A stretch of DNA of 64,000 bases, taken from Caulobacter mirabilis (GTDB taxonomy: Bacteria; Pseudomonadota; Alphaproteobacteria; Caulobacterales; Caulobacteraceae). Position numbers and translations under genes: made by a program. The number at the start of each line of letters is the position of its first letter. Within the stretch, counting starts at the first letter, position 1. This document shows positions 58,102 through 64,000 of the stretch, one piece after another. The stretch is taken from assembly GCF_002749615.1 (NCBI RefSeq), contig NZ_CP024201.1, positions 2,914,001 through 2,978,000 on the forward strand. Reading direction: 5' to 3'. The notes under the pieces were generated by a model. It was not told the origin of the DNA and searched no databases. It saw only the letters and a list, made by a program, of their open reading frames with translations.

Positions 58102-58722
58102 TCAGCTGGCCGGGGCGGCCTCGGCCGGAGCTTCCGGCGCCGGGACCGCCATGGCGGCGGCCGCGCCTTCCGGCGTCAGCACCTTGTCGACCACATAGAC
58201 GACGCCGCTGGTGGTCTTCACCTCGGCGACCAGGATATGGGCGTCGTTGGCCTTCAGCGCGCCGTCCTCGGCGCTGCCATCGAGCACCAGGCCCGAGCCG
58301 GCGACCGTGGCCACCGGGCCCTTGGCGCCGGCGATCTTGGTCTTTTCGATGGGGGCGTTGATCAGGTGGTAGACCAGCACCTGCTGCATCGCGGCAGGGT
58401 CCTTCTGGAGCTTGTCCAGCTCGCCGGCCGGCAGGGCCGCGAAGGCCGCGTCGGTCGGGGCGAAGACGGTCAGGGTCTTCTGCGCCTTGACCACGCCGGT
58501 CAGGTTGGTGGCGTCCAGGGCCTTCAGCAACGTGCTGAACTGGCCGGCGGCCTTGAGGGTCTCAATGGTGTCGCCCTTCGCCACGACGTTCGGCGTGACC
58601 ACGGCGAGGCCGACCGCCGGAGCGGCGACCGGGGCCGTCGGAGCCGCGGCGTCCTGGGCGAAGGCGGGGGCCGCGAGAAGCGCTGCAACGGACGCAGCGG
58701 CGGCGAGACGGAAAGCTTGCAT
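58102..58722 (-). CDS. Exported fasciclin-domain protein (copy 1)
   Basis: 206 aa. Signal MQAFRLAAAASVAALLAAPAF. The FAS1 domain (residues about 50-190) shows the paired motifs TLTVFAPTDAAFAALPAGEL (H1) and KANDAHILVAEVKTTSGVV... VVDKVL (H2), with YHLINAPIEK between. Such proteins mediate adhesion or bind the cell surface. Ala/Pro-rich ends. It shares this layout with the next fasciclin gene upstream on the same strand; its own terminator follows. Confidence 0.92.
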   Translation of the reverse strand: MQAFRLAAAASVAALLAAPAFAQDAAAPTAPVAAPAVGLAVVTPNVVAKGDTIETLKAAGQFSTLLKALDATNLTGVVKAQKTLTVFAPTDAAFAALPAGELDKLQKDPAAMQQVLVYHLINAPIEKTKIAGAKGPVATVAGSGLVLDGSAEDGALKANDAHILVAEVKTTSGVVYVVDKVLTPEGAAAAMAVPAPEAPAEAAPAS

Positions 58723-58906
58723 CAACAACAGGTCCTTCTAGTGCGCGCCGGGGGCGCCCTCTCGAGCGCCCCCGGTTTCACGAAACAGTGTGACCGGGAA
58801 ATGCGGCCCACATTTGGCCCGGCCTGAACAGCGTTCTTCCAGGCGGCCTCGCCGCCGAAAGCGCCGCCTGCCTAGCAGACGGCGCCCGGCGCCGCATCAG
58901 GAACAA

Positions 58907-59653
58907 TTACGGCCTGGGCTTCTCGCCCGGCGGCTGGTCCGGCGCAGGCTTGCCCGGCTTGGCGTCTTCGCCCGGAACCTCGGGTTCATCGCTGCTGGGC
59001 GGCGTGGCCTGGGGTTCGGCGGGCTTGGCCGGCTGGGCAGGCGTCGTCGCCGCCGCGTCCGTGCTGGCCCCGACGGCGGCCGAAGCGGTCGCCGCGCCGC
59101 CGGGCTGCAGCACCTTGTCGACGACATGCACCGTGCCGTTGGTCGCCCTCACGTCGGCCTGGACGATGTGGGCGTTGTTGGCCATCGCCATGTCGCCGCT
59201 GCCGTCCAGCATCAGGTCGCTGCCGGCGACGGTCTTCACCCCGCCCTTGGCGCCCTTGATCTTGGTCGAGTCCACGGTGGCGTTGACCACGTGATAGGTC
59301 AGCAGCTTCTGCAGCGCCGCCGGATCCTTCATCAGCCGGTCGAGCTCGCCCGGCGGCAAGGCCGCGAAGGCGGCGTCGTTCGGCGCGAAGACGGTCAGAT
59401 TGCTGTTGGTCTTCAGCACGCCGGTCATGTTGGCGGCCTCCAGCGCCTTCACGAACGTGCCGAAGTGTCCGTCGGCCTTCAGGGTGTCGACGATGTCGCC
59501 CTTGGCGACCAGTTGGCCGGCCGTCGGCGTCGCCGGAGCCGCCGCCGGCGGAACGGCGGGAGCTTGGGCGGATTGGGCGGGCGACTGCGCGAAGGCGGCG
59601 CCGCCCATGAGCGCGGCGAAGGCCGCCGCGCCCAGAAGACGGGTCGTGGTCAT
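58907..59653 (-). CDS. Exported fasciclin-domain protein (copy 2)
   Basis: 248 aa. Signal TTTRLLGAAAFAALMGGAAFA. FAS1 domain with LTVFAPNDAAFAALPPGELD and HIVQADVRATNGTVHVVDKV; YHVVNATVDS corresponds to YHLINAPIEK in copy 1. The C-terminal 50 residues are Pro/Glu/Lys-rich and probably unstructured. Clear paralogue of copy 1, from which it differs in the tail. A third related small gene sits upstream. Confidence 0.92.
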   Translation of the reverse strand: MTTTRLLGAAAFAALMGGAAFAQSPAQSAQAPAVPPAAAPATPTAGQLVAKGDIVDTLKADGHFGTFVKALEAANMTGVLKTNSNLTVFAPNDAAFAALPPGELDRLMKDPAALQKLLTYHVVNATVDSTKIKGAKGGVKTVAGSDLMLDGSGDMAMANNAHIVQADVRATNGTVHVVDKVLQPGGAATASAAVGASTDAAATTPAQPAKPAEPQATPPSSDEPEVPGEDAKPGKPAPDQPPGEKPRP

Positions 59654-59714
59654 CGGTGAGGTCCTCAAAGGTTGGATCGGGCGCTGGCGCCCGGAGGTTC
59701 GGCGCGAAGGCCGT

Positions 59715-60056
59715 CTAGTTGCCGGCGGGCTTGCTGCGCTTGCCGGCGTTGGAGTCCGGCTGGCCGTACTTGGCCCGGTTCTCCTTGGTGTCGGGGATCG
59801 GACCATTGGTCACGACCTTGACGGCGGCGTCAGGCGTGACGGCCGAAGCGTCGGCGCCCTGGTGCGTCGCGGCCAGCGCGCTGGGCGACATCGGCGCAGC
59901 GGCCGGCGGCGGCGGAGCGGGCTGCGGATCCGGCATGGGCTGATCAGCGGCGGGCGGCGTCTCCGCGGGTTCGGCGGGCGCGGGGCTCTGCGCGAAGGCA
60001 GGCAGCGCGATGAAGCCCGAAACGGCGGCGACGGCGAGAAGGCGGGTCGCGGTCAT
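59715..60056 (-). CDS. Small exported Pro/Ala-rich protein related to the fasciclin genes
   Basis: 113 aa. The signal peptide (TATRLLAVAAVSGFIALPAF) resembles that of fasciclin copy 2 and the mature N-terminus is likewise Pro/Ala-rich, but no FAS1 domain follows. The C-terminal 45 residues (VVTNGPIPDTKENRAKYGQP) are hydrophilic. No family recognised. It lies 61 bp upstream of the fasciclin copy 2 start on the same strand and may share its transcript. Confidence 0.75.
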   Translation of the reverse strand: MTATRLLAVAAVSGFIALPAFAQSPAPAEPAETPPAADQPMPDPQPAPPPPAAAPMSPSALAATHQGADASAVTPDAAVKVVTNGPIPDTKENRAKYGQPDSNAGKRSKPAGN

Positions 60057-60877
<821 letters not shown>

Positions 60878-60899
60878 CAGACAGCATCGGGACAAGGGG

Positions 60900-62438
60900 A
60901 TGACGATGAAACCAACATTCATGGGACGGCTGGCGGCGCTGACCGCCGTCGCCGTCCTCGCGGGGGCGCCGCTGGTCGCCCCGGCGTTCGCCCAGGAGGC
61001 GCCGGCCCCGGCCGCCGCGGAAGCTGCGGTCACGACGCCGCCGGCCCCGGCCGAGACCGCCGCGCCGGCCGCCGCTGCAGCCGAGAAACCTGCCATCACG
61101 CCCAAGGTCGACAAGGGCGACAACGCCTGGATGCTGGTCTCGACCCTGCTGGTCCTGCTGATGATCATCCCGGGCCTGGCGCTGTTCTACGGCGGCCTGG
61201 TCCGCCAGAAGAACATGCTGTCCATGCTGATGCAGGTCTCGACCGTCACCGTGGTCGGGATGATGACCTGGATCCTGTGGGGCTACAGCCTGGCCTTCAC
61301 CGACGGCGGGGGGCTCGACAGCTTCGTCGGCGGCCTGAGCAAGCTCGGCCTCAAGGGCGTCGACACCACCACCCTGGTCGGCACCTTCTCGGTCGGGGTC
61401 TCGATCCCCGAGCTGACCTTCGTCGCCTTCCAGATGACCTTCGCCTGCATCACCGCGGCGCTGGTGCTGGGCGGCCTGGCCGAACGCCTGAAGTTCAGCG
61501 CCACCGTGCTGTTCGCGGTCATCTGGCCGATCGTCGTCTACTACCCGATGGCCCACATGGTCTGGTGGTGGGCGGGCCCGGACTCGGTCGCCCTGAACCC
61601 GACCGCCCCGATCCAGGCCGGCCTGCTGTGGAGCTTCGGCGCCATCGATTTCGCCGGCGGCACCGTGGTCCACATCAACGCCGGCATCGCCGCCCTGGTC
61701 GGCGCGATCATCCTGGGCAAGCGCCAGGGCTTCCAGAAGGAGCCGATGCCGCCGCACAGCCTGACCCTGACCCTGGTCGGCGCCGGCCTGCTGTGGGTGG
61801 GCTGGTTCGGCTTCAACGCCGGCTCGAACCTGGAGTCGAACAGCTACGCCTCGCTGGCCATGGTCAACACCTTCGTGGCCACCGCCGCCGCCGGTTTCAG
61901 CTGGACGGTCACCGAGTGGGTCACGCGCAAGAAGGCCTCGATGCTGGGCATGGCTTCAGGCCTGGTCGCCGGCCTGGTCGCGGTCACCCCCGCCGCCGGG
62001 TTCGCCGGTCCGGTCGGTTCGATGATCCTCGGCCTGATCGTCAGCCCGATCTGCGTGTTCTTCTGCTCGGCGGTGAAGAACGCCGCGAAGTATGACGACA
62101 GCCTGGACGCCTTCGGCATCCACGCGGTCGGCGGCATCGTCGGGGCCATCGCCACCGGCCTGCTGGTCAACCCCGCCTGGGGCGGCGCCGGCATCGTCGA
62201 CTACACCAAGTGCGCCCTCGTCGACGGCGCCTGGAGCTGCCCGACGGCGACCTACGACATGGGCTTCCAGGTTCTGGCCCAGCTGAAGGCGGTGCTGGTG
62301 ACCCTGGCCTGGTCGGGCATCGGTTCGGCCGCCGTCTTCCTGCTGATCAAGGTGGTCGTCGGCCTGCGCGTCACCGCCGAGGTCGAGGAGGAAGGCCTGG
62401 ACATCTCCGAACACGGAGAGCGGGCCTACCACAGCTGA
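60900..62438 (+). CDS. amtB: Ammonium transporter AmtB
   Basis: 512 aa. Signal GRLAALTAVAVLAGAPLVAP and an Ala/Pro-rich linker of about 45 residues, then eleven membrane helices. The pore twin-His are His258 (VVHINAGIAALVG) and His408 (FGIHAVGGIVGAI), with LFYGGLVRQKNML and FFCSAVKNAAKYDDSLD as further AMT signatures. It forms trimers importing ammonium. Co-transcribed with glnK, followed by a strong terminator. Confidence 0.97.
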   Translation: MTMKPTFMGRLAALTAVAVLAGAPLVAPAFAQEAPAPAAAEAAVTTPPAPAETAAPAAAAAEKPAITPKVDKGDNAWMLVSTLLVLLMIIPGLALFYGGLVRQKNMLSMLMQVSTVTVVGMMTWILWGYSLAFTDGGGLDSFVGGLSKLGLKGVDTTTLVGTFSVGVSIPELTFVAFQMTFACITAALVLGGLAERLKFSATVLFAVIWPIVVYYPMAHMVWWWAGPDSVALNPTAPIQAGLLWSFGAIDFAGGTVVHINAGIAALVGAIILGKRQGFQKEPMPPHSLTLTLVGAGLLWVGWFGFNAGSNLESNSYASLAMVNTFVATAAAGFSWTVTEWVTRKKASMLGMASGLVAGLVAVTPAAGFAGPVGSMILGLIVSPICVFFCSAVKNAAKYDDSLDAFGIHAVGGIVGAIATGLLVNPAWGGAGIVDYTKCALVDGAWSCPTATYDMGFQVLAQLKAVLVTLAWSGIGSAAVFLLIKVVVGLRVTAEVEEEGLDISEHGERAYHS

Positions 62439-62460
62439 CCACCGCTGAGGGGATGGAGCG

Positions 62461-62494
62461 GGGCGCGGATCCGAAAGGGTCCGCGCCCTTTCTC
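62461..62494 (+). terminator. Rho-independent terminator of glnK-amtB
   Basis: GGGCGCGGATCC-GAAA-GGGTCCGCGCCC followed by TTTCTC. A 12-bp stem (one G-T pair) closed by a GNRA loop, 23 bp after the amtB stop. Confidence 0.92.
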
Positions 62495-62503
62495 ATGTGG
62501 GCG

Positions 62504-62829
62504 TCAGTAGAAGAACGGAGGGACCTTGGCTTCGAGGATGCGGACCAGCTGCGGTTCCATGAAGTCGTAGTCGTCGGGAATGCCGAGCACGATGACGCGC
62601 GCGCGCTTGAGATACGGCTTGAACCGCTTCTGGAGCTTGTTCCGGTGACTACGCTCCATCACGAAGATGATGTGTCCGCCCATTCGACCAGTTCCGGCGT
62701 GACGGGGTTGCCGCAGCCGTCGTCGAGCCCCGCAGAGGACACCTCGATATCCTCGCGGCTTGCGAAAATCTGCTCGGCGGTCGGGCTGCGCAGCCGGTTC
62801 TGGCTGCACACGAACAGGACCGTCTTCAT
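62504..62829 (-). pseudogene. Low-molecular-weight protein tyrosine phosphatase-like gene, split by a +2 frameshift
   Basis: Frame 1 from ATG 62829 reads MKTVLFVCSQNRLRSPTAEQ (phosphatase loop C-x5-R: CSQNRLR) ... PVTPELVEWAD, then derails to a stop. Frame 2 resumes IIFVMERSHRNKLQKRFKPY ... IVLGIPDDYDFMEPQLVRIL to the stop at 62504. Removing one GT from the GTGT at 62672-62675 joins them into one protein of about 107 aa matching the whole family. So this is either a true slippage mutation or a sequencing error. The two halves otherwise look intact. Confidence 0.85.
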
Positions 62830-62842
62830 TGTCTTCGATCCT

Positions 62843-63712
62843 TCACCCCAGGCGGCAGCGCCGCACCCACCAGTCGGGCCGCATCACCTGCAGGCGCTCG
62901 GCCAGGCCCTCGGCCTCGATGTCGCCGGCGCAGAGGGCGAAACAGGTCGCGCCCGACCCGCTCATCCGGCCCAGCAGGGTCTCCGGTTCGCCGCGGATCA
63001 GGTCCAGCGCCTCGCCGATGCGCGGCTCCAGCCGCACGGCCGGCGCCTCCAGGTCGTTGCGGCAGTAGGCCAGGAAGGCCGCCGCCTCCTCGGCGCTCTC
63101 GAACCGCTCCGGCAGCGGCGGCAGGTCGGCGCCCTCCGGCGCGACGGCCTCGTCATAGGCGCGATAGACGGCGCCCGTGGGCGACGGAACGCCGGGATTG
63201 ACCAGCACCGCGTCCAGCGACCGGAAGGTCGGCGCCGGCGACAGCCGCTCGCCCCTGCCCTGGGCGATCGCCGTCCGGGCCCACAGGCAGGCAGGCCCGT
63301 CGGCGCCCAGCTCGGCGGCCACGTCGGTCAGGATCTCGTCCTGGACCGGCAGATCGAGCGCCTGGCGCAGCAGCTTCAGCGTCGCCCCTGCGTCGGACGA
63401 TCCCCCGCCCAGGCCGGCGGCGATCGGCAGCTGCTTGTCGAGGACCAGCCGGAACGGCGGCTTGGGTCCGCCGACCCGCGCCAGCAGCGCCCGCGCCGCG
63501 CGGACGACCAGGTTGTCCTCGCTGGGCGCCAACCCGTGGCCGAACGGTCCCGTGATCCCGAACTCGAAGTTCTCGGCGGGCTGCACGGCGACCCGGTCGC
63601 CGACGTCGGCGAAGACCATCAGGCTGGCGACCGGATGATAGCCGTCGGCGTCCGGGCCGCCGACATGCAGGAACAGGTTCACCTTGGCCGGGGCGAAGGC
63701 CGAGAGGGACAT
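62843..63712 (-). CDS. ispE: 4-diphosphocytidyl-2-C-methyl-D-erythritol kinase
   Basis: 289 aa. The GHMP kinase of the non-mevalonate isoprenoid pathway, phosphorylating the 2-hydroxyl of CDP-ME. Motifs are FAPAKVNLFLHVGGPDADGY, PIAAGLGGGSSDAGATLKLL (ATP-binding) and GRMSGSGATCFALC. Normal length. It lies 13 bp upstream of the phosphatase-like pseudogene on the same strand, so the pseudogene probably was part of its transcript. Confidence 0.97.
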   Translation of the reverse strand: MSLSAFAPAKVNLFLHVGGPDADGYHPVASLMVFADVGDRVAVQPAENFEFGITGPFGHGLAPSEDNLVVRAARALLARVGGPKPPFRLVLDKQLPIAAGLGGGSSDAGATLKLLRQALDLPVQDEILTDVAAELGADGPACLWARTAIAQGRGERLSPAPTFRSLDAVLVNPGVPSPTGAVYRAYDEAVAPEGADLPPLPERFESAEEAAAFLAYCRNDLEAPAVRLEPRIGEALDLIRGEPETLLGRMSGSGATCFALCAGDIEAEGLAERLQVMRPDWWVRRCRLG

Positions 63713-63732
63713 GGGCTTATCTATCTCTGATC

Positions 63733-63819
63733 TGTCATCCCGGCCGACGCGAAGCGCAGGACCGGGACCCAGAAGGCGTCGAACTAGACCCCCGATAGCC
63801 GCTTTGCGGCTTCCGGGGC
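63733..63819. repeat. REP-like palindromic repeats upstream of ispE
   Basis: Two elements: GTCATCCCGGCCGACGCGAAGCG...GGACCGGGACCCAG (63733-63771), a partly palindromic unit of the type scattered in Caulobacteraceae genomes, and CCCCGATAGCCGC-TTT-GCGGCTTCCGGGG (63789-63819), an imperfect hairpin. Together they fill the gap between the TPR gene end and ispE. Confidence 0.65.
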
Positions 63820-63835
63820 GACAACAAACGACCGG

Positions 63836-64000
63836 CTAGTTCGCGGCAACGGCCGGCGGCTTGAGCGGCGGCAGGCCGCTCTTGAGCTTGGCCTCGACGT
63901 CCTTTCGGATCGCCTCGGTCGGCTCCAGGCCGAGCGCCCGGTTCCACTGGAACTCCGCCTCGATCTTGCGCCCGACGCGCCAGTAGGCGTCGCCCAGGTG
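63836..64000 (-). CDS. TPR-repeat protein, C-terminal part (runs off the window)
   Basis: The last 54 codons of a gene that enters from the right edge. HLGDAYWRVGRKIEAEFQWN and RALGLEPTEAIRKDVEAKLK is a TPR unit with its linker, followed by a short hydrophobic end. Large TPR proteins of this type often sit next to ispE in alphaproteobacteria. The product as a whole cannot be judged from this fragment. Confidence 0.75.
   Translation of the reverse strand, partial: HLGDAYWRVGRKIEAEFQWNRALGLEPTEAIRKDVEAKLKSGLPPLKPPAVAAN

Overview
The window is high-GC DNA with tightly packed genes from an alphaproteobacterium, almost certainly a member of the Caulobacteraceae (Caulobacter/Phenylobacterium type). 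The best evidence is a flagellin locus of Caulobacter type: three flagellin genes, a FlaG-like gene, flaF, flbT, the flagellin glycosyltransferase flmG, a FlmH-type acetyltransferase and a FlaEY-like regulator. CtrA-type TTAA-N7-TTAA and sigma-54 (GG-N10-GC) promoter motifs accompany them. This is ordinary chromosome. I see no prophage, insertion sequence, CRISPR array or integrated element.

Layout. 0-5 kb: 5' end of a pseudopilin gene, TolA/TonB-like protein, glutathione transferase, tRNA-Lys(UUU), a lipoprotein, and the queuosine pair tgt/queA. 5-15 kb: lipoprotein, EEP-family phosphatase/nuclease, HD protein, three consecutive cyclophilins, coaD, gyrA, then divergent sodC and a DMT permease. 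15-20 kb: serine hydrolase, M61-like peptidase with PDZ domain, ssb, two envelope proteins. 20.5-30.5 kb: flagellin synthesis, glycosylation and control. 30.5-42 kb: two tiny TFPASD-motif paralogues, MoxR ATPase, serine hydrolase and divergent AraC-type regulator, lipoprotein, membrane patatin, universal stress protein, YfbR-like HD protein, NrtR-like regulator, fatty-acid/sterol hydroxylase, outer-membrane barrel. 42-51.5 kb: KAS III-like enzyme, thiol-dioxygenase-like cupin, M48 peptidase, exported class V aminotransferase, GNAT, VIT1-like transporter, and a 725-aa PI-PLC-like membrane fusion. 51.6-58 kb: ppdK and the glyQ-DUF2314-glyS operon. 58-64 kb: two fasciclin proteins and a relative, glnK-amtB, a frameshifted tyrosine-phosphatase-like gene, ispE and the 3' end of a TPR gene.

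How it works together. In the flagellar block, sigma-54 promoters drive two nearly identical flagellins. FlaF and FlbT control flagellin synthesis after transcription, and FlmG (with FlmH in the sugar pathway) glycosylates the filament subunits. The two sigma-54 flagellin leaders share a pair of A-loop hairpins, a plausible target for FlbT. glnK-amtB is the standard ammonium module, ending in a strong terminator.

Most notable observations: the paired hairpins in the flagellin leaders; a GyrA whose quinolone-contact residues are Gln and Phe; a Tgt lacking two of three zinc cysteines; a dinucleotide-duplication frameshift in a phosphatase gene; a lower-GC patch inside glyS; a PI-PLC-like membrane fusion protein; twin periplasmic cyclophilins with a conserved Cys pair; and a 13-bp inverted repeat upstream of glnK. 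All functional statements come from reading the sequence. No database search was run.
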